From positions 124,001 to 188,000 of the forward strand of contig CAZALE010000004.1 of the NCBI GenBank assembly GCA_964486055.1: a DNA stretch of 64,000 bases, read 5' to 3'. The DNA comes from J014 sp964486055. GTDB taxonomy: Bacteria; Acidobacteriota; Blastocatellia; Pyrinomonadales; Pyrinomonadaceae. A program made the position numbers and the translations under genes. The first letter of the stretch is position 1; each line of letters starts with the position of its first letter. Below the pieces are notes generated by a model. The model made no database searches. It had not been told where the DNA came from and saw nothing but the letters and a program-made list of their open reading frames with translations. This document shows, piece by piece, positions 1 to 8,063 of the stretch.

Positions 1-685
1 TAGAAGTCACATTCTTTGACTTTATTTCTTGTCCCTGTAGATTGACAGGAATCGGCACAGGTTCTTTTAAAAGTTTCTCTATTCTTTCAGTTTCGGCAAT
101 AGCTATTTCATATAACTCTCTCAGAAATGCCTCACTTCCTTCTGCTTCCTCAGTAAAAACGCTAGAAACTATCTTTATTTGCTGACGAAGATGGTCAAAA
201 ACAACAACATTCCTGAAGAACATCCATACAGCATCAGGTTCTGGAAAATCATCACCTGAATCAAGAACAGGCTCAAAAAGCCTTATTGCATCATAACTGA
301 AAAATCCGATGGCGCCAGCACATAACGGCGGCAAATCGGCCCTAGGTGCAATTTTTCTATCAGAGAAATGCTCTCGCAAGTAATCCAATATAAAAACCTT
401 ATTGAGTGTAGAGACTTCTCCGAATTTTTCTATCTCTAGCTGCCTGCCTTTGGCTCTTACGGTCATATATGGATCAGCAGCTAAGAATGAATACCGAGCT
501 ATGCGCTCCCCGCCCTCTATCGACTCAAATAAGAATGATTTTTCGGATATGCTACAAACCCTGAGAAATGTACTGACAGGAGTATGCAAATCAGCAAGCA
601 CACTGCGCACAACCGGTACAATGTTGCCTTTTTCAGATTCTCTTAAAAACTCCTCAAAACTGCTCGGAGAAATTTCAAACATCAT
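1..685 (-). CDS. trpE: Anthranilate synthase component I, TrpE (3' end cut by window edge)
   Basis: TrpE converts chorismate to anthranilate with the glutaminase TrpG, the first step of tryptophan synthesis. About 228 N-terminal residues are visible and the frame stays open to base 1, so the catalytic C-terminal half lies outside. Recognisable pieces are LFESIEGGERIARYSF (the LLES-type tryptophan feedback region) and GAIGFFSYDAIRLFEP followed by DDFPEPDAVWMFF, typical of the N-terminal domain of the chorismate-utilising family. Two adjacent ATGs (685 and 682) could start translation and neither has a strong Shine-Dalgarno. It begins 21 bases after the stop of the SDR gene on the same strand, so the two are probably co-transcribed. 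PabB is a paralogous alternative that the truncated sequence cannot fully exclude. Confidence 0.85.
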   Translation of the reverse strand, partial: MMFEISPSSFEEFLRESEKGNIVPVVRSVLADLHTPVSTFLRVCSISEKSFLFESIEGGERIARYSFLAADPYMTVRAKGRQLEIEKFGEVSTLNKVFILDYLREHFSDRKIAPRADLPPLCAGAIGFFSYDAIRLFEPVLDSGDDFPEPDAVWMFFRNVVVFDHLRQQIKIVSSVFTEEAEGSEAFLRELYEIAIAETERIEKLLKEPVPIPVNLQGQEIKSKNVTS

Positions 686-706
686 CAAAAACCTCGATCC
701 AAGAGT

Positions 707-1492
707 TTAAAAAAATGAAGTTCCCGTGAGCCAATGACCACCGTCGACAACCAGCGTGACACCGTTAATGTAACTAGCAGCATCGGAGCACAGAAACAAA
801 GCGGCGTATTCTATATCAGAAATTTTACCAAAACGTCTGAGCGGAATTCTCTTCCTTAAGCTTTCTTTTATCGGTTCTGGGACAAGTCGCCTCATGCCCT
901 CAGTATTTTCTATCGGTCCAGGCGCTATGCCATTTACCCTTATGCCATAAGGGCCCCATTCCACTGATAGATTTCTTGTTATGGCGTCTACCCCAGCCTT
1001 TGCAGCAGAAACATGAATCTGCATAGGAGTAGCTAGATAATGTAAAGTAGCTGATATGTTCAGAATCTGGCCTTTGCTCTTTTTCAATTCTTCAAATGCG
1101 GCCCGACAAACGTTGAAAGTGCCTTTCGTGTCTATATCTACAACAGTTCCAAAACCATTTGATGATAACTCCTCGGCCTTGCATAAAAAGTTTCCTGCTG
1201 CTCCATTAACAACAATATCAATCTTCCCAAAGTGCTTTACGGTTTCTGCTATAGCATTTTCAACTGAAGCGTAGTCTCTTACGTCAGAAATTACAGCGAA
1301 GCATTCCCCACCTTTAGACTCTATCAGCTCTTTCATTGGAGATAGGCTCTCCATCTTTCTGGAAGTTATAGCTACCTTCGCTCCATGCTCAGCAAAGGCT
1401 CTCGTTATCCCACCAGTGATACCAGTTCCTCCACCAGTCAAAAAGGCAACTTTTCCCCTTAAAATATCCTTCGCAAAAACATTTCCAATCAT
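707..1492 (-). CDS. SDR-family oxidoreductase, 2,4-dienoyl-CoA reductase-like
   Basis: A 261-residue classical-length short-chain dehydrogenase. The cofactor loop is TGGGTGITGG (residues 19-28) and the NNAG-equivalent is NGAAG (96-100). The usual YxxxK catalytic motif is absent: the corresponding stretch is HVSAAKAGVDAITRN with Lys165. That replacement, NFLC after the NGAAG motif, and EWGPYGIRVNGIAPGPI are typical of the peroxisomal-type 2,4-dienoyl-CoA reductase family (DECR2, and Bacillus FadH), which reduces dienoyl-CoA with NADPH during oxidation of unsaturated fatty acids. Family knowledge therefore supports a role in beta-oxidation; the exact substrate is inferred. It sits directly upstream of trpE, which does not suggest a function, and diverges from the membrane protein gene to its right. 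No FadR-type palindrome is visible upstream, unlike fadE at 25.1 kb. Confidence 0.8.
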   Translation of the reverse strand: MIGNVFAKDILRGKVAFLTGGGTGITGGITRAFAEHGAKVAITSRKMESLSPMKELIESKGGECFAVISDVRDYASVENAIAETVKHFGKIDIVVNGAAGNFLCKAEELSSNGFGTVVDIDTKGTFNVCRAAFEELKKSKGQILNISATLHYLATPMQIHVSAAKAGVDAITRNLSVEWGPYGIRVNGIAPGPIENTEGMRRLVPEPIKESLRKRIPLRRFGKISDIEYAALFLCSDAASYINGVTLVVDGGHWLTGTSFF

Positions 1493-1551
1493 GATGAAAG
1501 CATCTTAACATGAGTTAAACAAATAGAACAAACCACCCATGCTTATTGAAA

Positions 1552-3123
1552 ATGATCAAGAAGTCAACACATAATGAAACAATGAGTGTCTCATGCAGGA
1601 AGATCGCCATCCTGAGCGCTTCAATACTTGTTATCGCTGTAATCATATGGTATCTCGGTAGCCCTAAAAAATACGAGCCGCTGAAACTCTTACCTGCAGA
1701 CGCGATTGCATACGTCGAAATAAAAAATCTAAAAGAGCTTAAAAACATTATCGCAAATAATACACCTGATGACCTACCGGCTCTCGATGTAAGCATAGCT
1801 ATAATGGGATTTGAACTTTTACCTAGCGATAACATTGAAAATGAAACATTATTAAATCTTAAACCCTACTTCGTCGCCGTGAGCCAAACGGGTTATTCAG
1901 AGCGAATAAATGCTGATTTAATCAAAAAATACATTCATCCCTTTATCGAAAAATCCATAACTGAGCCTATTTACATTCAAGAGTCTACTGAAGGTGATGC
2001 TAAGTGGTTGACATGGAAATCGGAAAATGAAGAGAAGTTTTTCGTTGTATTATCGAAAGATTTGATTTATGCAAGCAATGACAAAAACGCAGTCATGAAA
2101 ACCCTATCAGTAAAAAATGGGAATAGCGAAAATTTGTCTATTAAAATCCCCAAAGAGATTCATAAGGAAGCTGAGGATGCAATCATCTTTGGTTACGCAG
2201 ATAAAAAATTCGTCTCTCTAATAGCAAACATTCTAGGTGGTTTAATCGGCGTTTTAATCTCAGATGAACCGACTGCCCAAAGAATAATGGCTCAAATTAC
2301 ATCCTTAACGCTTAGTAAATCGATTAACAATGTGAAATGGAAAATGATAAAAAGAGCAGAAAATCTCGAGGATGTATTTATCTTGGGGCTGGACGAGGAT
2401 GTTTCCGTTCTCTTGAAAGCTAGTTGGCTACCGAGAGAAACAAGAGATAATGAGCTATTGAGGTTTATTCCTAAACACGCCACAAGTTTCAGCATTTATG
2501 CTTTTCAAAATCCAACAAAGGCATGGATGGCCATATCCGATAATATTACCAGAAAAACACATCTTGATAAGAGCGAAATCAGCCGGGTAAAGGAGCTCAT
2601 GGATCTATTCTTTGCACCTTATGGAATCTCAGATCCACAAAGATTTCTAAACTCAGTGAACTCAGATATCCTAGTAATCAGGTTTCCCGAAGATGAAAGC
2701 GTTATCATCACCAAGGTCAAAAATCTTAACGAAATAAAAGCTGCAATTTTGAATGTGAGCTTTTCCTCCTATCCGATAGAAAGAGAATCAATGAAAATAT
2801 GGAGGTCAAAGGATGGAACTCTTTCAGCCGCCTTTAACGGAGACATTTTTCTATTAGGTAATACCGAAAGGCTCTCAGAATGCTTGCAGTACAGTGAATC
2901 TTTTCAAGGCATCGACAACCAAACCTCTCCAATAATAACTTACACAAAAGATGAGGGAGTCGATCATAAACTTGATAAAATGCTTTATGGCACAGATCAA
3001 ACCTTCATAACATCATCAATCAGAAAAACTCAGCTACAAGTAATTGATGAAGGCTTAGAGTATAGAATGATATCAAACCACGGTTTTATAGGCCTTTTAG
3101 TTACTGAGCATCTTTCGCCCTAA
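1552..3123 (+). CDS. Membrane-anchored protein of unknown function (DUF3352-like)
   Basis: I do not recognise a characterised function. The protein (about 523 residues) has a short basic N-terminus, one hydrophobic segment (IAILSASILVIAVIIWYL) and then a large hydrophilic region, so it is probably anchored in the inner membrane facing the periplasm. The region after the membrane segment starts LLPADAIAYVEIKN, which resembles the opening of DUF3352-type proteins. Repeated patterns of a predicted strand followed by a local FxxS/DLIYAS element suggest a duplicated alpha/beta domain. A TTG at 1546 and ATGs at 1552 and 1582 are possible starts; none has a clear Shine-Dalgarno, and 1552 is chosen as the first ATG. 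It stands alone between the divergent SDR gene and the convergent rsmB. The secreted protein at 59844 begins in a similar way and may be a distant relative. Confidence 0.55.
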   Translation: MIKKSTHNETMSVSCRKIAILSASILVIAVIIWYLGSPKKYEPLKLLPADAIAYVEIKNLKELKNIIANNTPDDLPALDVSIAIMGFELLPSDNIENETLLNLKPYFVAVSQTGYSERINADLIKKYIHPFIEKSITEPIYIQESTEGDAKWLTWKSENEEKFFVVLSKDLIYASNDKNAVMKTLSVKNGNSENLSIKIPKEIHKEAEDAIIFGYADKKFVSLIANILGGLIGVLISDEPTAQRIMAQITSLTLSKSINNVKWKMIKRAENLEDVFILGLDEDVSVLLKASWLPRETRDNELLRFIPKHATSFSIYAFQNPTKAWMAISDNITRKTHLDKSEISRVKELMDLFFAPYGISDPQRFLNSVNSDILVIRFPEDESVIITKVKNLNEIKAAILNVSFSSYPIERESMKIWRSKDGTLSAAFNGDIFLLGNTERLSECLQYSESFQGIDNQTSPIITYTKDEGVDHKLDKMLYGTDQTFITSSIRKTQLQVIDEGLEYRMISNHGFIGLLVTEHLSP

Positions 3124-3167
3124 AATTTTTTACTAAGTGTTTTTAGATCGATAGTTCATATCTTTGG

Positions 3168-3187
3168 ATGTTTTGTAATCAAAACAT
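3168..3187 (+). terminator. Weak A/T-rich hairpin after the 1552 gene
   Basis: An 8-bp perfect inverted repeat, ATGTTTTG and CAAAACAT around a TAAT loop, is followed by TTTT. It lies 45 bases after the stop of the membrane protein gene. The stem is nearly all A/T, so it would be a weak terminator at best. The rest of 3124-3326 shows nothing else I can support. Confidence 0.3.
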
Positions 3188-3326
3188 TTTCCTGCCATTA
3201 AATCCTGGCCCATTCAGATCTTAAATCCTTTTAATTCATTGAAACCTTAAAATTAATCTAAGTAGGTTCAGTTAATTTACAAGTAGATCGTTCGAAGCGC
3301 GGAAAAATCAATAACAGCAGGTGACT

Positions 3327-4610
3327 TTATTTCTTCCTTAGAAATGCCATGAAAAACCCATTCATGTTGTCCCTATGAGGAAAAGTGCGAAAAAATCCTT
3401 CATCAGTGCGAAATCGCTCTAAATCAGGAATTGAGGCTATTGAAAATTCAGATCTTTCGTTGAGGAATTTATGAACTACATCTTCATTTTCCTCTCGCTC
3501 TAACGAACATGTTGAGTAAAGCAATCTTCCACCTTTTTTGAGTACTCTAGCAGCTTCTCGTAGCATAGCAGATTGTTTTCTTGATAATCCCTGAAAATCT
3601 TCCTCTTGTAAAAAATATCTAATCTCTGGATTGCTACGAATTGTGCCAGTACCAGAGCAAGGAGCATCTAATAGGATTACATCGAAAGTCTCATCAGCAA
3701 ATGGTAGGCAGTTTTGGGCATCGTAAGCTACCAGATGATAATTTTTCACTCCAAGCCTTTCACAATTATCTCTTACGGTTCTCAATCTCTTCAGAAAAAA
3801 GTCCCCGCCTACAAATAATCCGTTAAAGCCCTCAGGTGCCAAATAATTGATAAGAGTGAATTTACTGCCGGGAGCACAACAAACATCAAGAAAACTCTCA
3901 TTTTTTGAGAGTTTCAAAGCTTCGGCTATTCTTTGTGAGGCGAGTTCCTGAAAATATATCTCTCCCTTGTCAGCAAGCTCCAACAGTTCTTTTACGGTAA
4001 ACTCACTAGCTCGTGATTTAGTATCATCAGAAGTTTTTGCAGTAAAGCGAAATTCCAAAGGTGCTGTTGTATTATTTGCATTAGCCAACTCTATTGTTTG
4101 CTCAAATCCAAATTGTTTAATCCATCTCTCGATCAAAAATCTGGGATGAGAAGTTTCTATGGACACTCTGTCCAACTCATCATTATACTTGGATGGAAAA
4201 TCATTTCTTGGATCGAACCTCCTTAAAACCGAGTTAACTAACCCTTTGGCTTTTCTTTTTCCAGTCCATGCAGCCATTTCAACTGCCTCATTAACGACAG
4301 CATATCTCGGTATTTTATTCAAAAAAGCCAACTGGTAGATGCCAAGTCTTAAAATTATCTTAACCTCTAAATCCAGGGGTTTCTTGAAAGTCAATTTTTC
4401 AATTATCTTATCCAATAGCAACTTTCTTCTTAAAACTCCGAGACAAAGCTCATGACAAAGTGCTCTATCTAACCTAGACAACTCTTTTTCAGCCCTCGCT
4501 AAAAGTATCGAGGAATAACTTTTATTCTTCTCTATTCGCTCTAAAACCTTAAAGGCCTGCAATCTAGCAGGCGATATTCTCCGCCGGTTTGTTCCCTCAG
4601 AATCGCCCAC
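3327..4610 (-). CDS. rsmB: 16S rRNA (cytosine-967-C5)-methyltransferase RsmB
   Basis: RsmB (Sun/Fmu) methylates C967 of 16S rRNA using S-adenosylmethionine. The 427-residue length is normal. Residues about 10-150 form the NusB-like RNA-binding domain, with VVNEAVEMA and GLVNSVLRR as typical motifs. The Rossmann methyltransferase follows, with the SAM-binding DVCCAPGSKFTL (242-253), LLDAPCSGTGTIRSNPE (motif IV, Cys318) and YSTCSLEREENE (motif VI, catalytic Cys368). Translation starts at GTG 4610, supported by AAGGA about nine bases upstream; no earlier in-frame ATG competes. It is the last gene of a minus-strand run hutU-lptCA-lptB-rsmB with gaps of only 29-42 bases, so it is probably co-transcribed with the lipopolysaccharide export genes. 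Confidence 0.93.
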   Translation of the reverse strand: MGDSEGTNRRRISPARLQAFKVLERIEKNKSYSSILLARAEKELSRLDRALCHELCLGVLRRKLLLDKIIEKLTFKKPLDLEVKIILRLGIYQLAFLNKIPRYAVVNEAVEMAAWTGKRKAKGLVNSVLRRFDPRNDFPSKYNDELDRVSIETSHPRFLIERWIKQFGFEQTIELANANNTTAPLEFRFTAKTSDDTKSRASEFTVKELLELADKGEIYFQELASQRIAEALKLSKNESFLDVCCAPGSKFTLINYLAPEGFNGLFVGGDFFLKRLRTVRDNCERLGVKNYHLVAYDAQNCLPFADETFDVILLDAPCSGTGTIRSNPEIRYFLQEEDFQGLSRKQSAMLREAARVLKKGGRLLYSTCSLEREENEDVVHKFLNERSEFSIASIPDLERFRTDEGFFRTFPHRDNMNGFFMAFLRKK

Positions 4611-4639
4611 GAGAAATTTCCTTTTTAATCGATCAACGG

Positions 4640-5404
4640 TTATAACGTGAACCCTTCACCGAGATAAAGCTTTCTGACTGTCGAATCCTCTACTAGTTCT
4701 TTTGGCTTACCAGCGCGGAGAATCTTCCCTTCTGACATTATGTAAGCTCTATCGGTTATGCTTAATGTTTCTCTAACATTATGATCAGTTATCAAAATAC
4801 CAATCTTGCGTTTTTTCAAATAGAGAATTATTTCCCGGATTTCCCCTATTGCAATCGGATCAATCCCTGCAAAGGGTTCGTCGAAAAGTATAAACTTAGG
4901 ATCGGTGGCAAGACATCTAGCAATTTCCACACGCCGTCTCTCTCCACCAGAAAGTAGATCACTCCTTGTTCGGCGAACGTGCTCAATACCAAATTCCTTT
5001 AACAACTTCTCTAGTCTCTCTCGTCTCTGCTCTTTTGTCATTTTTCTGGTTTCCAGGACGGCGAGTATATTGTCTTCAGCAGTCATCTTACGGAATATCG
5101 AGGATTCTTGCGGTAGATAGCCAAGTCCTAATCTTGCCCTCAAATACATGGGCATCTGAGTTATGTCTTGGCCATCTAAAAAAATCTTTCCGTAATCTGG
5201 TGTCTCTAGACCCATTATCATGTAAAATGTAGTGGTTTTACCTGCGCCATTAGCCCCTAAAAGCCCTACAATCTCTCCCCTATGCACATTAAGGCTTACA
5301 TTGTTAACAACTATACGCTTACCGTAGCTCTTTCTTAGCTCGATGGCTACTAAACCACTGCTCTTACCATTCTCTTGGCTTTCTATTATCTGCGTCAACA
5401 TCAT
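4640..5404 (-). CDS. lptB: LPS export ABC transporter ATP-binding protein LptB
   Basis: LptB is the ATPase of the LptB2FG complex that extracts lipopolysaccharide from the inner membrane and drives it across the periplasmic bridge. All ABC motifs are present: Walker A GANGAGKTT (50-58), Q-loop Gln99 in GLGYLPQESSIFRKMT (the PQExSIF pattern characteristic of LptB), signature LSGGERRRVEIARCL (151-165), Walker B FILFDEPFAGIDP (171-183) and switch histidine in ITDHNVRETL. Length (254) is slightly above the usual 240 because of a short N-terminal extension. It follows the LptC-LptA fusion gene by 31 bases. The permease genes lptF and lptG are not in the window. Two tandem ATGs (5404, 5401) follow AAGGAA. 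Confidence 0.95.
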   Translation of the reverse strand: MMLTQIIESQENGKSSGLVAIELRKSYGKRIVVNNVSLNVHRGEIVGLLGANGAGKTTTFYMIMGLETPDYGKIFLDGQDITQMPMYLRARLGLGYLPQESSIFRKMTAEDNILAVLETRKMTKEQRRERLEKLLKEFGIEHVRRTRSDLLSGGERRRVEIARCLATDPKFILFDEPFAGIDPIAIGEIREIILYLKKRKIGILITDHNVRETLSITDRAYIMSEGKILRAGKPKELVEDSTVRKLYLGEGFTL

Positions 5405-5435
5405 TTCCTTAGATGATTCAGAACAAGGGTTTTTC

Positions 5436-8021
5436 TCAATTTTTTATTCTGTAGATGGACCTAGTTCGTCCAGGAGAAGACTGAGTCTTTTCCTTTCCTT
5501 CACCAATAAAACGATTCTCCCTCATGTATAAGGTCATCTGCGCTCCCTGCAATTCTCCTTGTTCGGCGTCTTCAACCTTTGCTGGTGAGCCACGCAAGAT
5601 TATTACCTCGCTTGCGGCGACGTACTCTGCATATTCTCCAGTCCCTCTACGATTCGGCTGACTTATTTTAACATTCCCCGATACTATTGCTTTTATCAGC
5701 TCATTCTGCCTATTGAGAAAAATCTCTGCAGAGTCAGAATTTATCCGATCAGCCCCTTGTTTTATATCAACATTTCCTTCGTATCTAATTACTCTCGTCT
5801 CGTCTAGGTAACTGAATCTATCGGACGCTACAGAAACTGGCTGATCAACTTCTTTGCCGTTAACGACTTTTTGCTTAACTTTATATAGCAATGTCTGAAC
5901 CCTACCCTCAGCGTTCATTTTTCTTTCCTTAGCGAATAAGATGATTCTATCCGCGCGAATATAATTTTCTTCCTGCCATGCCCGCACGTTGCCAGAATAA
6001 ATTCCAATCTCATTTCTGTGGTCAAACTCAGCCATCTCAGCTGTTATATAAACCGGGGCCGAGCTATCAGAAAATGGCAATGTCCCATCAGACTGCGATT
6101 GATTATAGTAAGTAGAAGAAACCTTCTGTCTTAAAAATGACTTATCGTTACGTGTGTCCCAATCTATTTCAATTGCTTTTGCTCTCATCTTCGAATCCCA
6201 GATTGTCGGCTCACCACCACGCAAGCGCACTACACCATCCGTTTCAGTAAAAATTATCTGATTTGCCATCGCATTTTTGTCATCCTCTGAGTACCTAGCT
6301 CTTCCGCTTGCGTTATACTTCGCTAGGCTCTGATTTTCCTTTTCAAATTCAACGCTGAAAGTTTCAGCGAGCAAAATTCGTTTCCCTTTACCAAGCGAAA
6401 ACGGCTCTTGTACGGCTTTGGCGTTTTTAGAGATCAAACAAAGCTTGAGATTATTCCCTTCATAAAAATCACACTCTAGTCGGTCTGAGGTTAAAATAGT
6501 TTTATAATTATCTGCTGACTTTCGAATTGGATCTATTTGGAGCACGACATTTCCGATAGCCTCAGCTCTTGATAGGTCTCGTCCATTAGGCTGTAAAAAT
6601 GTTATTATTTTGTCGGCTGAAATTGTTCTATCAGAAGCATCAGGTCTATCTGAAATTCCTTTTAAAAAAATTGTAGTCCTTCCCTCCGTCTGCACTCTCT
6701 CTATGACATCTCGTCCGAAAGAAAGTTTAATAGCGCCTGGCGTTGATAAATTCGCTTTAGAGTAATTAACATTTGCGTCTGTTGGGATTAACGTGACGCT
6801 GGCATCTCCAAGTGCCTCAGCAGCCTTAATTTTTCGATCCTCTTTGTAGTAAACGTTCATTCTGTTAGCGGAGGCTTCAATGTTTCTATCTGAATTGATC
6901 TGCTTGAGATCTGCATTACCAATGCAGAAGGCCTTTTGAAGATTGCCGTCCGGGAAAAAATCTGCCTCGATCTTATCAGCATCAAGATGCACTTGTTCTT
7001 GATCTCTAAACTGCCTTATCTTTGCGGAACCCTCAAGTATGAGTCTTTGAGACTCCTTATCATATGTGATTAAATCCGCACTCGAAAAGATGGGATTCTG
7101 CCCTTGTTCTGAAGTTTCTACTTTTGCCTCATTCTGAAGTCGAATTTTTCTTAAGCCACTTTTCAAATCCACTTGGATATTCTGCGCTGTGGCCTTGAGA
7201 TTACGAACTTCTGATTTATCGGCACGTTGGAAGATCTCAGCATCGTTTGACATCTCGATTCTTGTGATTTCCTTTTCATCGAAAAAGCATGTTAATTTTT
7301 GAGAGCGTAATTCTGCAGTTTGAGGTAAGTTAAGTTCTGCAAAAACATTCTCCTGAAAGGTTATTTTTTTCTCATCTCTTTCAAATTTCACATAGTTCGA
7401 TTTGATATAACCTTTATGACCATCACTGTTCTCAAAATCTATCTCTACGCTCTGAAAAAGTTCGACATAACCAGCAGCAATAAAAACACGCGCCTTTTCA
7501 GCTCTTCCCTTGAACAAATCATTGAAAAACTGGGTATGCCCCTCACTCTCAGCAATCTCTGAAGCTTTATCATAGCTGATTTTTTCAGCCTGTACGGACA
7601 AATCATCTCTGGTCTGTATCTTTACTTCACCGAAGAAAAAAATCTTGAAATTATTTACATCAGTTGGCAGATAAACTGCGTAGTTAGCAGATAAAACGTC
7701 TTTTTTATCAGCTTCGCTGTAAACCTCTAAATAAACATTCTCAAGCTCTTGATGATTGTCAGTAAAGGTTGTCACCTTGGAAGCTTTGATTAGATATTTT
7801 TTTACGTCATTCTCCACCTCTAATCTCTCGTAGTTCAAGGCTACAGCAACTACATCTTTTGAAAGATTCGTAGGCAAACCTTCCATGACGAACTTTGGTT
7901 TTCCTCTCGATTGATAAAAGTTATACCCAAGTGCTAAGAGGCAAATGACAAGCACAACTGAGGCAAAAACTCGCAAATAAAACGGGAAATAGAGATGAAT
8001 TTTTAATCTCGATTTGTCCAT
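5436..8021 (-). CDS. LptC-LptA/OstA multidomain LPS transport protein
   Basis: An 861-residue protein. Residues about 12-35 (FYLRVFASVVLVICLLALGY) form one membrane anchor, followed by an LptC-like region (roughly 40-200: VEGLPTNLSKDVVAVAL is replaced here by MEGLPTNLS). Several OstA/LptA beta-jellyroll repeats follow, recognisable by the recurring pattern of ADKI, GNVxI and strands such as YEGNVDIKQGADRINSDSAEI and ASGRARYSEDDKNAMANQI near the C-terminus. LptC and LptA are normally separate proteins of about 190 and 180 residues, which build the periplasmic bridge carrying LPS from LptB2FG to LptD. Here one polypeptide probably supplies anchor and much of the bridge. The adjacent lptB supports the role. 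The number of repeats is my estimate from sequence pattern only. No distinct internal start or stop suggests it is an assembly fusion. Confidence 0.8.
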   Translation of the reverse strand: MDKSRLKIHLYFPFYLRVFASVVLVICLLALGYNFYQSRGKPKFVMEGLPTNLSKDVVAVALNYERLEVENDVKKYLIKASKVTTFTDNHQELENVYLEVYSEADKKDVLSANYAVYLPTDVNNFKIFFFGEVKIQTRDDLSVQAEKISYDKASEIAESEGHTQFFNDLFKGRAEKARVFIAAGYVELFQSVEIDFENSDGHKGYIKSNYVKFERDEKKITFQENVFAELNLPQTAELRSQKLTCFFDEKEITRIEMSNDAEIFQRADKSEVRNLKATAQNIQVDLKSGLRKIRLQNEAKVETSEQGQNPIFSSADLITYDKESQRLILEGSAKIRQFRDQEQVHLDADKIEADFFPDGNLQKAFCIGNADLKQINSDRNIEASANRMNVYYKEDRKIKAAEALGDASVTLIPTDANVNYSKANLSTPGAIKLSFGRDVIERVQTEGRTTIFLKGISDRPDASDRTISADKIITFLQPNGRDLSRAEAIGNVVLQIDPIRKSADNYKTILTSDRLECDFYEGNNLKLCLISKNAKAVQEPFSLGKGKRILLAETFSVEFEKENQSLAKYNASGRARYSEDDKNAMANQIIFTETDGVVRLRGGEPTIWDSKMRAKAIEIDWDTRNDKSFLRQKVSSTYYNQSQSDGTLPFSDSSAPVYITAEMAEFDHRNEIGIYSGNVRAWQEENYIRADRIILFAKERKMNAEGRVQTLLYKVKQKVVNGKEVDQPVSVASDRFSYLDETRVIRYEGNVDIKQGADRINSDSAEIFLNRQNELIKAIVSGNVKISQPNRRGTGEYAEYVAASEVIILRGSPAKVEDAEQGELQGAQMTLYMRENRFIGEGKEKTQSSPGRTRSIYRIKN

Positions 8022-8063
8022 GAGCTTTACAAAGCCTTTCGATGAAAAATCAGAATCATAGGT

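Noticed and set aside
402..710. Plus-strand open frame at the left edge
   Set aside because: The minus strand encodes TrpE across the same bases.
1515..1835. Minus-strand open frame opposite the 1552 gene
   Set aside because: It lies inside the coding sequence with clear protein features on the plus strand and has no family resemblance.
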